From: Ideonella sp. MAG2
Lineage (GTDB): Bacteria; Pseudomonadota; Gammaproteobacteria; Burkholderiales; Burkholderiaceae_C
Assembly: GCA_004359425.1 (NCBI GenBank)
Contig: PTEU01000002.1
Span: 1,291,074 to 1,355,073 of the forward strand
DNA: 64,000 nucleotides
Direction of reading: 5' to 3'
In this document: positions 48,312 to 60,942 of the stretch, piece by piece
How positions within the stretch are numbered: the first letter of the stretch is position 1
Layout of the letters: each line of letters begins with the position of its first letter
Translations under genes and position numbers: made by a program
Notes under the pieces: model-generated
What the model was told of the DNA's origin: nothing
The model's database searches: none
What the model saw: only the letters and a program-made list of their open reading frames with translations

Positions 48312-49432
48312 AGATTGCGCGCCGTTCTGCGGTGATCCTGGGCGGGCTGGCCCTGGTTGTGTTGGCAGGGTGTGCGGGGGGCGATAGACCCAAGCCCACG
48401 CCGTTGGTGGAGTTGACACCAAAGATTGCCGGACGCCAAGTGTGGTCGGCCAAGGTTGATGGTGTTCAATTCCCCTTGGGCATCAGTGTGCGGGCTGGCC
48501 GTGCTCATGTGGCCGGCAACGACGGCACCGTGCTGGCGCTGGATGCTCAAACTGGTGCAACGGTTTGGCAAGCAAATGTCGGCGCGCGTTTGTCGGCGGG
48601 TGTCGGCAGCGACGGGCGGTTTGCTGCGGTGGTGACCCGAGACAATGAGGTCGTGGTGCTGGAGGGTGGCAATGTGCTCTGGCGAGCCAGTGTGCCCGCC
48701 CAGGTCGCTACGCCACCCCTGGTGGCCGGTGAGCGCGTGTTTGTCGTCGGGGTGGACCGTGTGGTGCATGCCTTTGACGTGCTGGATGGGCGGCGCCTGT
48801 GGGTGCTAAAGCGGCCCGGAGATTCGCTCACCCTGTCTCAGGCCGGCGTGTTGACGGCCTATAAAGACACTTTGCTGGTGGGGCAGGGGGTCCGTCTCCT
48901 GGGGGTCGACCCGGTGAAGGGCACAGTCCGCTGGGAAGTGCCGATCACCACGCCGCGGGGGACCAACGAAGTTGAACGCTTGGCCGACCTGGTGGGCCCT
49001 GCGGCGCGCGAGGGCAGCAGCTACTGTGTGCGGGCATTCCAAGCGGCTGTCGGTTGTGTGGATGCTGAGCGCGGCACCTTGCGTTGGAACCAAAACGGCG
49101 GCGGCATCGCGGCGGTGGCGGGTGACGCAGATTTCATTTTCGGTGCTGATGGCAGCGACCGCATCACCGCAAGGCAGCGCGCTGGTGGAGAAGTCGCTTG
49201 GACCTCCGAAGCCCTGCTTCATCGAGGCTTGTCGGCACCCACCGCCATGGGCAAGACCGTTGTCTTTGGGGATAGCGAAGGCTGGATGCACTTCTTGGCC
49301 CGTGACAGTGGAGAGCTGCTGCTGCGCTTGCCCACCGATGGCTCACAAGTCGTCTCCGCGCCCGTTCTGTGGGACAACACCCTGATAGCGGCCACTCGCA
49401 ACGGCGGCATTTTTGCCTTCCGTCCGGAATGA
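48308..49432 (+). CDS. bamB: outer-membrane assembly lipoprotein BamB
   Basis: BamB is the beta-propeller lipoprotein of the BAM complex. The signal peptide ends in a lipobox (VVLAGCAGG, Cys about residue 22). The body is an eight-blade propeller with PQQ-like repeats (ALDAQTGATVWQANVGARLS and similar WxxNG/WxxxL spacing). The 374-residue length is normal. It is the second BAM component in the window after the bamD remnant. The gene is complete. Confidence 0.94.
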   Translation: MKIARRSAVILGGLALVVLAGCAGGDRPKPTPLVELTPKIAGRQVWSAKVDGVQFPLGISVRAGRAHVAGNDGTVLALDAQTGATVWQANVGARLSAGVGSDGRFAAVVTRDNEVVVLEGGNVLWRASVPAQVATPPLVAGERVFVVGVDRVVHAFDVLDGRRLWVLKRPGDSLTLSQAGVLTAYKDTLLVGQGVRLLGVDPVKGTVRWEVPITTPRGTNEVERLADLVGPAAREGSSYCVRAFQAAVGCVDAERGTLRWNQNGGGIAAVAGDADFIFGADGSDRITARQRAGGEVAWTSEALLHRGLSAPTAMGKTVVFGDSEGWMHFLARDSGELLLRLPTDGSQVVSAPVLWDNTLIAATRNGGIFAFRPE

Positions 49433-49451
49433 ATAACTTGGTTGATCTCGC

Positions 49452-50780
49452 TTGAAACCTGTCATCGCGCTGGTCGGACGACCCAATGTGGGCAAGTCCA
49501 CCTTATTTAACCGCTTGACCAAGAGCCGCGACGCCATTGTTGCGGACTACGCGGGTTTGACACGTGACCGTCACTACGGAGACGGCCGGCTGGGCCAGCG
49601 CGAGTTCATTGTGGTGGACACCGGTGGCTTTGAGCCAGACAGCACCACGGGCATCGTCAAAGAGATGGCCAAGCAAACGCGGCAGGCGGTGGCTGAGGCC
49701 GATGTGGTCATCTTCGTCACCGATGTGCGCACCGGGCTGTCCGGGCAAGACCAAGACATTGCGCGTTACCTGCGGCAAGCCAACAAACGCGTGCTGTTAA
49801 CGGTCAACAAGGCCGAGGGCATGGTGGAGTCGCCCCTGTTGGCGGAGTTTCATGAGTTGGGCATGGGTGAGCCCCACCCCATCTCTGCCGCTCATGGTCA
49901 AGGCATTCGCAGCCTCTTGGAGGCCGCGTTGGCGGACTTTCCAGAGGACGAAGAAGATGAAGCCGCTGACCCAGACGCACCGATACGCTTGGCCGTTGCG
50001 GGGCGTCCGAATGTCGGCAAATCTACGCTGATCAACACCTGGCTGGGCGAGGAGCGATTGATTGCGTTCGACATGCCGGGCACCACCCGAGACGCCATCA
50101 AAGTGCCTCTGGAGCGCAACGGTCAGCGCTTTGAGTTGATCGACACGGCAGGTCTGCGCCGCAAAGGCAAAGTCTTCGAGGCCATCGAGAAATTCTCGGT
50201 GGTCAAAACACTGCAAGCCATTGCGGACGCCAATGTTGTCGTCTTGATGGTAGACGCCACCCAAGGCGTTAGCGACCAAGATGCGCACATTGCAGGCTAT
50301 GTGCTGGATTCAGGGCGTGCGGTGGTCATTGCCATCAACAAATGGGACGCCATTGACAGCTATCAGCGCCAAATGCTGGAGCGTTCCATTGAGCAGCGCC
50401 TAGCTTTCCTCAAGTTTGCGCCCATCGTCCATATCTCAGCCTTGAAGCGCCAGGGCTTGGGGCCGCTCTGGCAGGCCATTGTTGACGCGCATGCATCGGC
50501 TTGCCGTAAGATGCCAACGCCGGTGCTGACCCGTTTGCTGCTTGAAGCTGTGCAGCACTTGGCCCCCAAGCGCTCCGGCGCATTCCGGCCTAAGATGCGC
50601 TATGCCCACCAAGGGGGCATGAACCCTCCCATCATCATCATCCACGGCAACTCACTGGAACACGTGGCGGACACCTACAAACGTTATTTGGAAGGCCGCT
50701 TTCGCGAGCACTTCAAGTTGGTGGGCACGCCCCTGCGCATCGAGTTTAAGAGTTCCCACAATCCATTTGTGGACGGTTGA
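49452..50780 (+). CDS. der: ribosome-associated GTPase Der (EngA)
   Basis: Der has two tandem GTPase domains and a C-terminal KH-like domain and aids 50S ribosome assembly. The first G1 motif GRPNVGKST is near residue 8 and the second GRPNVGKST near residue 182. The DxxG motifs are DTGGF and DTAGL, and the second domain's NKxD is NKWD. The start is TTG at 49452; no ATG or GTG gives the conserved [11 protein letters not shown] start. The 442-residue length is normal. Confidence 0.94.
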   Translation: MKPVIALVGRPNVGKSTLFNRLTKSRDAIVADYAGLTRDRHYGDGRLGQREFIVVDTGGFEPDSTTGIVKEMAKQTRQAVAEADVVIFVTDVRTGLSGQDQDIARYLRQANKRVLLTVNKAEGMVESPLLAEFHELGMGEPHPISAAHGQGIRSLLEAALADFPEDEEDEAADPDAPIRLAVAGRPNVGKSTLINTWLGEERLIAFDMPGTTRDAIKVPLERNGQRFELIDTAGLRRKGKVFEAIEKFSVVKTLQAIADANVVVLMVDATQGVSDQDAHIAGYVLDSGRAVVIAINKWDAIDSYQRQMLERSIEQRLAFLKFAPIVHISALKRQGLGPLWQAIVDAHASACRKMPTPVLTRLLLEAVQHLAPKRSGAFRPKMRYAHQGGMNPPIIIIHGNSLEHVADTYKRYLEGRFREHFKLVGTPLRIEFKSSHNPFVDG

Positions 50781-50867
50781 CGGTTTATCCATGACCTTGG
50801 TCGCTTGAAACCCAGCGGCCTGTGTTAACGTGAGATTTTCACACTCTCTTCCAACACGGAGCATATC

Positions 50868-51110
50868 GTGAGCAACAAAGGACAACTCCTGCAAGACCCG
50901 TTCCTCAACCTGCTGCGCAAGGAGCATGTCCCGGTGTCGATTTACCTCGTCAACGGCATCAAGCTTCAAGGGCATATCGAGTCTTTCGACCAATACGTCG
51001 TCCTGCTGCGCAATACGGTGACCCAGATGGTGTACAAGCACGCCATCTCCACCGTGGTGCCTGGCCGTGCCGTGAGCTTCCACACGGCCGAACCGGGCGA
51101 CGCTCCCTGA
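50868..51110 (+). CDS. hfq: RNA chaperone Hfq
   Basis: Hfq is the Sm-like hexamer that pairs small RNAs with mRNAs. The 80-residue protein has the Sm1 region ([20 protein letters not shown]), the proximal-face motif [19 protein letters not shown] and the Sm2 region [16 protein letters not shown]. The start is GTG at 50868 with a GGAG ribosome site 7 bp upstream. It lies between der and hflX, a near-universal order. Confidence 0.97.
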   Translation: MSNKGQLLQDPFLNLLRKEHVPVSIYLVNGIKLQGHIESFDQYVVLLRNTVTQMVYKHAISTVVPGRAVSFHTAEPGDAP

Positions 51111-51159
51111 GCGCCCCAGGCTCTTTTGTACGGACCGGGCTGAAGAGGCCTGCTGCATC

Positions 51160-52389
51160 TTGAGCGCATCTTCCATGCAGACGGCAACGTCTGACGCTGA
51201 TGTCGCGAAAGCGGTGTTGGTAGGTGTCGACTTTGGCCCGGGTTCGTCTTTCGACCCCAGCTTGGACGAACTGGCCTTACTGGCAGAGTCGGCAGGTGAT
51301 GTGGCGGTCGCTCGCGTGACCGCGAAGCGCAAGTCACCGGACCCTGCGCTGTTTGTGGGCTCGGGCAAGGCTGACGAAATCAAGTTTCTAGTGCAAACCC
51401 ACGGCGCACATGGCGTGATCTTCGATCAGGCCCTGAGCCCGGCGCAGCAGCGCAATCTTGAGCGTCACTTGGGTGTGCCTGTAGCTGACCGCACGGCCCT
51501 GATCCTGGAAATCTTTGCCGCGCGCGCCAAAAGCCACGAGGGCAAACTGCAGGTGGAGCTGGCGCGGCTGCAATATTTGTCGACCCGGCTGGTGAGGCGC
51601 TGGAGCCACTTGGAGCGGCAGCGCGGCGGCGTGGGGCATCGTGGTGGGCCCGGTGAGGCGCAGATCGAGTTGGATCGTCGCATGATCGGCGAGCGCATCA
51701 AGTCGGTCAAAGAGCGTCTTCACAAGGTCAAACGTCAGCGCAGCACCCAGCGCCGGGCTCGTGAGCGCAGTGGCACCTTCCGTGTGTCCATCGTCGGCTA
51801 CACCAACGCGGGCAAGTCAACCTTGTTCAACACCTTGGTCAAGGCGCGAACTTACGCGGCTGACCAATTGTTTGCCACGCTGGATACGACCACTCGTTCG
51901 CTTTATCTCGGTGAGCTTGGTCGCTCTGTCTCTTTGTCGGACACGGTTGGTTTCATCCGCGACCTGCCTCACAAATTGGTTGAGGCCTTCCAAGCCACGC
52001 TGCAAGAAGCTTGCGATGCCGATCTGCTTCTGCATGTGATGGACGCCTCAAGCCCGCACCTGCAAGAGCAGTGCGAGGAGGTCGATCGAGTATTGGCCGA
52101 GATTGGTGCGGACGATATTCCGCAACTCTGGGTCTGCAACAAGGTCGATCAACTTGACGAGAGCCAACGCCCGCGTCAATGGGTTGACGACATCGACCGA
52201 GGTGCGGCGGGCCGAGTTCAGCGTGTGTTCGTCAGCGCACTCACCGGCGAAGGTCTGGATGTCTTGCGTCAGCACATTGCCGCAGCCGTCGCGCGTGCGG
52301 TGGACTTGAATTCCAAAGACATTGTCACCATCTTGCCTGATGGCAGCGCGGTAGAGTCTGAAACCTCGACGTCTGCGGATCCGGCCTGA
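51160..52389 (+). CDS. hflX: ribosome-rescue GTPase HflX
   Basis: HflX splits stalled or hibernating ribosomes in a GTP-dependent way. The 409-residue protein has the HflX N-terminal domain (ALFVGSGKADEIKFLVQTHG), the linker signature RRWSHLERQRGGVGHRGGPG, the P-loop IVGYTNAGKSTLFNTL and DTVGF. NKVD is present. The start is TTG at 51160 or ATG at 51175. It is complete and is followed by hflK. Confidence 0.94.
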   Translation: MSASSMQTATSDADVAKAVLVGVDFGPGSSFDPSLDELALLAESAGDVAVARVTAKRKSPDPALFVGSGKADEIKFLVQTHGAHGVIFDQALSPAQQRNLERHLGVPVADRTALILEIFAARAKSHEGKLQVELARLQYLSTRLVRRWSHLERQRGGVGHRGGPGEAQIELDRRMIGERIKSVKERLHKVKRQRSTQRRARERSGTFRVSIVGYTNAGKSTLFNTLVKARTYAADQLFATLDTTTRSLYLGELGRSVSLSDTVGFIRDLPHKLVEAFQATLQEACDADLLLHVMDASSPHLQEQCEEVDRVLAEIGADDIPQLWVCNKVDQLDESQRPRQWVDDIDRGAAGRVQRVFVSALTGEGLDVLRQHIAAAVARAVDLNSKDIVTILPDGSAVESETSTSADPA

Positions 52390-52421
52390 TCAACCCTTTT
52401 CATAAGCCCATCGGCATCACT

Positions 52422-53454
52422 ATGCACGATTCCTCAACACCAAATCCTGGGGTGGCACGGCTGAACGCCTTGTCTCAAGCCCTGACCCGCGCATGGCAGC
52501 GAGGCAGCCGTGCTGGATGGCGCTTGCTCAACAATGGCCGTCAAGACGGGCCGCCTGACTTGGACGAGCTGTGGCGCGACTTCCGGCGCAAGCTGGGCGG
52601 CATTTTTGGCAAGGGTGGAGGCCAAGGGCCAGCAGGTGGCCCCAACTTTGAACCCGATATGAAGAGTGCTGGCGTCGGCGTTGGCCTGATTGCGGGCGTC
52701 GTGGCGCTGATCTGGGCTGGCAGCGGGGTGTTCATCGTGCAAGAAGGTGAACAGTCGGTCATCACCACCTTCGGCAGCTACAGCCGCACGGTGGACGCGG
52801 GCCTGCAATGGCGTCTGCCTTATCCCTTTCAGCAGAACGAAACCGTCAAGGTGACCCAGTTACGCTCGGTGGATGTCGGTCGGCAATCCGTTGCGGCCTC
52901 TACCGGCCTGCGCGATTCGTCGATGCTGACCCAAGACGAGAACATCGTCGACATTCGCTTCACGGTTCAGTACACCCTCAAGGACGCGCGGGCCTTCTTG
53001 TTTGAGAACCGTGGCACGGACGAGGCGGTGTCTCAGGCCAGTGAATCCGCCGTCCGAGAAATCGTTGGGCGCAGCAAGGTGGATTCGGTGCTGTACGAGC
53101 GCCGAGATGCCATTGCTGCCGATCTGGTCAAGTCGATTCAGGCCCAGCTTGACAAGCTGAATGCGGGTGTGACGATCAAGAACGTCAACCTGAAGAACGT
53201 GGAAGTGCCGGAGCAAGTGCAAGCTGCTTTTGACGATGCCTTCAAAGCCGGCGCTGACCGCGACCGCTATAAGAACGAAGGCCAAGCCTACGCCAGCGAT
53301 GTGATCCCCAAGGCGCAAGGCACTGCGTCGCGTTTGGCCGAAGAGGCCCAAGGCTACAAGTCTCGTGTGGTGGCGCGGGCCGAGGGTGATGCGCAGCGCT
53401 TTTTGTCGGTGTATGCCGAATACCAAAAGGCACCAGGCGTGATGCGGGACCGCC
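52422..53454 (+). pseudogene. hflK: HflK, modulator of FtsH, C-terminal part missing
   Basis: HflK pairs with HflC in a membrane cage that modulates FtsH. A Gly-rich N-terminal tail precedes a transmembrane helix (VGVGLIAGVVALIWAGSGVF) and the SPFH domain (VQEGEQSVITTFGSYSRTVD, then QDENIVDIRFTVQYTLKDAR). Normal sequence ends at RFLSVYAEYQKAPGVMRDR, about 53452. The remaining tail is lost and the frame shifts, so the assembled frame stops at 53498. The normal last codons (RDSR) are visible in another frame just after the junction, ending at 53475. About 80 or more residues are missing. Confidence 0.9.
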
Positions 53455-53502
53455 TTAGACCGCGACAGCCGCTGATCCCCCCTGTTGCACACGAGTGACA
53501 TC

Positions 53503-54338
53503 ATGAATCGCATAGCAATGTTTGCCAGCGTGCTGTTGGCCCTGTTGATCTTGGCGGCTGCCACCTTGTTTGTGGTGGACCAGCGCCAAGTGGCAGTGGT
53601 GTACTCCTTGGGTGAAATCAAGGAAGTCATCACCGAGCCAGGCCTGAAGGTCAAGCTGCCGCCCCCGTTCCAAAACGTGGTCTTCCTGGATCGTCGTATC
53701 CAAACCCTGGACAGCCCTGAGACCCGCCCCATCTTCACTGCCGAGAAAAAGAGCTTGGTGATTGACTGGTTGGTCAAGTGGCGCATCAAGGAGCCACGCC
53801 AGTTCATCCGTAACAACGGCGCTGACATGCGCAACCTTGAAAACCGCCTCAGCCCCGTCGTGCAAGCGGCGTTCAACGAAGAAGTCACCAAGCGCACCGT
53901 GGGTGGTGTGTTGGCGACTGAGCGTGAGAAGGTCATGCAGGACGTGCAGGCCCGCCTAGCCGATGAGGCCAAGTCCTTTGGTATCGAAATCCTGGACGTG
54001 CGCATCAAGCGAGTCGACTTCGTGGCCAGCATCACCGAGTCGGTGTATCGCCGCATGGAATCTGAGCGCAAACAGGTGGCCAATGAACTGCGCTCCAAGG
54101 GCCAAGCCGAGAGCGAGAAGATTCGGGCTGATGCAGACCGCCAGCGGGAGGTGATCGTGGCCGAGGCTTATCGTGACGCTCAGAAGGTGATGGGTGAGGG
54201 CGACGCTGAGGCCTCCGCTACCTACGCCGCCGCCTTTGGGCGTGACCCGCAGTTTGCGCAGTTCTATCGCAGCCTGGAAGCCTATCGCGCGACCTGGCGG
54301 AACAAGTCTGACGTGATGGTGGTCGAGCCCAACAGCGA
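53503..54338 (+). pseudogene. hflC: HflC, modulator of FtsH, joined in frame to hisZ
   Basis: HflC is the partner of HflK. From ATG 53503 the N-terminal helix (IAMFASVLLALLILAAATLF) and SPFH domain (VVYSLGEIKEVITEPGLKVK, then AEKKSLVIDWLVKWRIK) are normal. The C-terminal coiled region ends with SDVMVVEPNSDFY at about 54338. Homology to HflC then stops and HisZ begins without a stop codon, so the assembled frame is a 609-residue hybrid. The lost HflC tail is about 10 residues. Confidence 0.88.
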
Positions 54339-56780
<2,442 letters not shown>

Positions 56781-56831
56781 TGTTCAAGTCTGCTGAACTT
56801 TTGTTTTTCATCACCCTCTGCTGGAGCCCCT

Positions 56832-57353
56832 ATGCTCACTGACGACGGCAAGCATCTCTATGTCTCCTGGGACGAATACCACCTGCTGATTGAGCGCTTG
56901 GCGCTGAAGGTGCACGCCTCGGGTTGGGAATTCGACCAAATCTTGTGCTTGGCCCGTGGCGGTATGCGCCCTGGTGATGTCTTGTCGCGTGTCTTTGACA
57001 AGCCGCTGGCCATCATGTCGACCAGCTCCTACAGGGCTGAGGCCGGCACCATCCAAGGCCGTTTGGACATGGCCAAATACATCACTATGCCCAAGGGCGA
57101 ACTGGCTGGCCGTGTGCTGCTGGTGGATGACCTGGCAGATTCCGGCGTGACGCTCAAAGCGGTGGTCGAGCGCTTGCGTGGTGTGCCATCGATCAGCGAA
57201 CTGCGCTCTGCCGTCATATGGTCTAAGGCGGTGTCGAGCTACACCCCCGACTATTACGTGGAGATGTTGGCGACCAGCCCATGGATTCACCAGCCGTTTG
57301 AAGAGTACGACGACCTGCGTCCCGACGGCTTGGCCAAGAAGTTTGCCGTCTAA
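56832..57353 (+). CDS. hpt: purine phosphoribosyltransferase (Hpt/Gpt type)
   Basis: This 173-residue type I phosphoribosyltransferase salvages hypoxanthine, guanine or xanthine using PRPP. The PRPP-binding motif is VLLVDDLADSGVTLKAV near residue 95, and the flexible-loop and hood regions are LARGGMRPGDVLSRVFDKPL and TSPWIHQPFEEYDDLRP. The sequence fits Gpt-like enzymes, but the base preference is not resolved by inspection. Position after purA is usual in this family. Confidence 0.88.
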   Translation: MLTDDGKHLYVSWDEYHLLIERLALKVHASGWEFDQILCLARGGMRPGDVLSRVFDKPLAIMSTSSYRAEAGTIQGRLDMAKYITMPKGELAGRVLLVDDLADSGVTLKAVVERLRGVPSISELRSAVIWSKAVSSYTPDYYVEMLATSPWIHQPFEEYDDLRPDGLAKKFAV

Positions 57354-57474
57354 CGCAGCAGGGGGCCCCATTCGCTTGGGTGAGCCATCTCGATTTGAGC
57401 TTCTCTTGGGTGTGGGTCTGCTTGGCTGCTTTGGTGGCTTTGGCCGCTCGGGTCTGCTTGCACCAGTGCGAACT

Positions 57475-57500
57475 GCGCCGTCTCGATACGGCGCTTTTTT
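57475..57500 (+). terminator. terminator downstream of hpt
   Basis: The perfect 7-bp stem GCGCCGT/ACGGCGC with a CTCGAT loop is followed by six T residues. It is 122 bp after the hpt stop. The stretch between 57354 and 57474 shows no convincing gene. Confidence 0.85.
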
Positions 57501-57547
57501 CTTTAAACGGCTTGCCCACTGCACGCAGTGCATTTCGCCACTGCAAT

Positions 57548-57578
57548 GCAAAAGGGCCGACGTTTTCACGTCGGCCCT
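57548..57578 (-). terminator. terminator of tRNA-Leu(CAG), minus strand
   Basis: An 11-bp perfect stem AGGGCCGACGT/ACGTCGGCCCT with a TTTC loop is followed, on the minus strand, by TTTT. It lies 11 bp downstream of the tRNA-Leu 3' end. Confidence 0.8.
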
Positions 57579-57589
57579 GTCACAATATT

Positions 57590-57674
<85 letters not shown>

Positions 57675-57722
57675 ATTTTGTCTTGCGGTGCATATATTTT
57701 GCGCCGCTCAACGAAAGATAGG

Positions 57723-57752
57723 ACTATATCATTAAAACAAAAAACAGTGCAA
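57723..57752 (-). promoter_or_regulatory. promoter of tRNA-Leu(CAG)
   Basis: On the minus strand, TTGCAC (57752-57747) and TATAGT (57728-57723) are spaced 18 bp. Each matches the sigma-70 consensus at four or five of six positions. The tRNA 5' end is about 50 bp downstream. Confidence 0.55.
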
Positions 57753-57769
57753 GCGGGCCTCAGAAAAAT

Positions 57770-59664
57770 TTGGCTTTGCTGAGCGAATTTGAAGGCGTCG
57801 TCATGGGCCACCGAGACGGCCATGGCTTTGTCAAACGAGGCGACGGTGAGCCGGATGTGTATGTGTCTGCGGACGACATGCGCGCCGTGTTGCACAAAGA
57901 TGTGGTTCGGGCTCGCATTGTGCGTTATGACCGCAAGGGGCGGCCTGAATGTCGAATTCTGATCTTGTCACCATTGACGGGGAAGATGCACGCGACTTTG
58001 ATGATGCGGTGTATTGCGAACCCTACGCAGCGGGCCGTGGCCGCAACGCTGTCAAGGGGTGGCGCTTGTTGGTGGCCATCGCCGATGTGAGCCACTATGT
58101 GACCCCTGGGTCGGCCATTGATGACGACGCGATTGAGCGGGCGACTTCGGTGTACTTCCCGCGGCGGGTCATCCCCATGTTGCCGGAGCGGCTGTCAAAC
58201 GGTTTGTGTTCGCTCAATCCCGAGGTGGACCGCCTGACCTTGGTGTGCGATATGGTCGTGGACGAGTCGGGCGAGGTCCAGGCCTACCAGTTCTACCCGG
58301 CGGTGATCTCTTCGCATGCCCGCCTGACCTACACCGAAGTGGCTGCGGCACTGAGCAATACGCGGGGGCCGGAGGCCGCAAAACGCAAAGACGTGCTGCC
58401 CCACTTGCTGCATTTGCACGAGGTCTATCGCGCCTTGCTGAAGGCGCGAGGCCGACGCGGTGCAGTGGATTTTGATACCCCAGAGACCCAGATTGTTTGT
58501 GACGATAACGGCCGCATTGAGCGGATAGTGCCGCGTTTGCGCAATGACGCTCATCGTCTGATTGAAGAGGCCATGCTGGCGGCCAATGTGTGTGCGGCAG
58601 AGTTTATTGCGCAGGCGGAGCATCCTGGCCTGTACCGGGTCCACGAAGGGCCTACGCCTGAGAAGCGCCTGACCTTGCAGAACTACCTCAAGGCCTTGGG
58701 TTTGGGTTTGAGCATCAGTGACGACCCCAGGCCGGCTGAGTTCCAGGCTATCGCGCATGCCACCAAAGATAGGCCCGACCACCAACAGATCCACACCATG
58801 CTGCTGCGCTCCATGCAGCAGGCCATCTACACCCCCATCAACAGTGGCCACTTCGGCCTCGCCTACCCGGCATACACCCACTTCACCAGCCCCATACGTC
58901 GCTATCCGGACCTGTTGGTGCACCGGGTCATCAAGGCCATCTTGCTGGGCAAGCGCTATCGCCTGGCCACGGGTGAGTTGACGGCGGCTCCCAAGAGCAC
59001 CTCTAAAGCAGGCGGGCGAGCCGCTTTGGGGGAGGTCGGCCACTGGGAAGCCTCGGGCCTGCAGTGCAGCACCAACGAGCGGCGCGCCGATGAGGCCTCT
59101 CGCGATGTTGAGGCTTGGCTCAAATGCCGCTATATGCGCGAACACTTGGGTGAGGAGTTCAGTGGCAGCGTCAGTGCGGTGACCAGCTTTGGATTGTTTG
59201 TGACCCTTGATAGTCTGTTTGTGGAGGGCTTGATTCACATCACCGAGTTGGGTGGCGAGTACTACCGCTTTGATGAGTTGCGTCAGGAGCTGCGGGGCGA
59301 ACGCTCCGGTATGCGCTATGCGGTAGGCAGCAAGCTGCGCGTGCAGGTCAGCCGGGTGGATTTGGATGGGCGACGTATTGACTTCCGCTTGGTGCGGGAA
59401 GGCGACTCAGAGCGATTGCTGTCCAAAGGCCGCCCCGGGGCCGTGGCTAGCAAGAAGCCGAAGTCCGCCGTGGAGTCTTTGGCTGCGGTGGAAGAAGGCG
59501 ACAGGGTGCTCAAGCGATCGACCAAGTCTTTGGCAAAGGCCGGGCGCTCAGGGGGCGGCGGCAAGAGCAGTGGTGGTGGTGCATCACGCAGCCCATCGGC
59601 CGCAAAAAAAGGCACGCGCAAGGCTAAACCGTTGGCTCCGGCCAGCTCAAAAGCCCGCCGCTGA
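57770..59664 (+). pseudogene. rnr: ribonuclease R with N-terminal and internal deletions
   Basis: RNase R is a processive 3' exoribonuclease that degrades structured RNA. The fragment begins inside the first cold-shock domain (FEGVVMGHRDGHGFVKRGDG, then DMRAVLHKDVVRARIVRYDR). At about 57957 it jumps, with a frame change, to the RNB catalytic domain (DLVTIDGEDARDFDDAVYCE), missing about 130 residues of the second cold-shock domain. The RNB domain (SNGLCSLNPEVDRLTLVC, PINSGHFGLAYPAYTHFTSP) and S1 domain (FSGSVSAVTSFGLFVTLDSL) are normal. The C-terminal tail is Lys/Ser/Gly-rich, as usual. Its 3' end overlaps nnr by 18 bp on the opposite strand. Confidence 0.93.
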
Positions 59665-60942
59665 GCCGGGGCCGACCAAAACCTTGGCCATGGCCTCGGC
59701 CAATTGGCTGGCTGGCAAAGGCAGGTGCGTGGAGGTTTGTTGCTGCGCAGGGCTGGGTTCTGCCGCCTGTCCGTGCAGCCACACAGCAGCGGCGGCCAGT
59801 TCACTGAGCTCCATGGCGGGCGTGTCTGGGGCTTGCGACCACAGGCCACCTAGCCAGCCAGCCAGCACATCGCCGCTGCCTGGTGTTGAAAGACGCGCGT
59901 TGCCGCTGCTGTTGATCCAGGGCAGGCTGCCTGCCTGGGCGACCACAGTGCCCGAGCCCTTGAGCACTACGCAAGCGTGAGTCTGCGACGCGAGGCTCTG
60001 CGCGCTTTCAAGGCGGCGCGCCTGAATCTGGGCGGTGTCGCACCGTGCCAGGCGTGCGGCTTCCAGGGGGTGTGGGGTGAGGATGGTGTGCTGCTTGCGC
60101 CCAGCGCGTGCTGCCAAGGCCTGGGCTAGGCTCTGGTCGGCTGCGAGCGCATTGAGGGCGTCGGCGTCCAACACCAGACGCGGCGCTCGCTGCACCAAAG
60201 CGGGCAGCATGGTGGCCACCGGGCTGCCGCCGCCACAGCCGCACACCACGGTGGCTTGCTCTAGAACCTGGGGTTTGAGCAAGTCTTCCAGGTGTCGCCA
60301 CATCAGCTCAGCCCGTGCAGACGGATCGCGCTGGCCCGACAAGGGCACCACCAAGACGCGGCCAGCACCGGCTTGCAAAGCCGCCCCGGCCGCCAGCGTC
60401 GCGGCACCTTCCATGCCTGTGGCTCCACCCAGCACCCACACATCGCCAAAGCGCCCCTTGTGGCTAGGGTGCGGGCGCTGGGGTTGCATGGCGGGGGCCA
60501 AAGCGGGGGTGGTCAGCCGGGCGCTGGCACCCTGCGCGGGTGGGGTATTGCCAGCGGTCAAGCCCAAGCCGTCATACCAAAGCTGGCCCACATGATGACG
60601 CCCTTGGTGGGTCAGCAAACCGGGATTCACCGTCAAGAGGCTGAGGGTGGCATGCGCCAAGACCGCATCAGCGCCCAACAAGCTGCCGTGGTCGCTACAG
60701 AGTCCGGTGGGCACATCAATGGCCAGGACTTTGGCATGGGCGCGCCAAGCGTTCAGTGCACCAATCCAAGCCAAGAGGGTGGTGTCCGGAGCACGAGCAT
60801 GACCCAGACCCAACAGTGCGTCGAGCATCACATCAGGGCCAGCTGTGTGCGACCTTGGCATGGGCGGAGGCAGTGTGGCCTCCAGCACCTCAACCCCTGC
60901 TTGGCGAGCGTGTGCCAGCGCTTGCTGGGCGTCGGCGGGTAG
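59647..60942 (-). pseudogene. nnr: bifunctional NAD(P)H-hydrate repair enzyme Nnr, N-terminal half reduced
   Basis: Nnr repairs damaged NAD(P)H hydrates using an epimerase (YjeF_N) and an ADP/ATP-dependent dehydratase domain (carbohydrate kinase fold). The dehydratase part is complete: VWVLGGATGMEGAATLAAG, LVLDADALNALAADQ, ILTPHPLEAARL and NARLSTPGSGDVLAGWLGG. Only the second half of the epimerase domain is left (DVMLDALLGLG, VLAIDVPTGLCSDHGSLLG). About 100 N-terminal residues are missing. It is read in frame from the dadA part upstream, so the assembled frame is one 849-residue hybrid. Confidence 0.85.

Noticed and set aside
57354..57474. Small hydrophobic ORF after hpt
   Set aside because: A GTG frame reads a Val/Leu/Ala-rich stretch, but there is no ribosome site and no recognised family, and it runs through the terminator and the tRNA.
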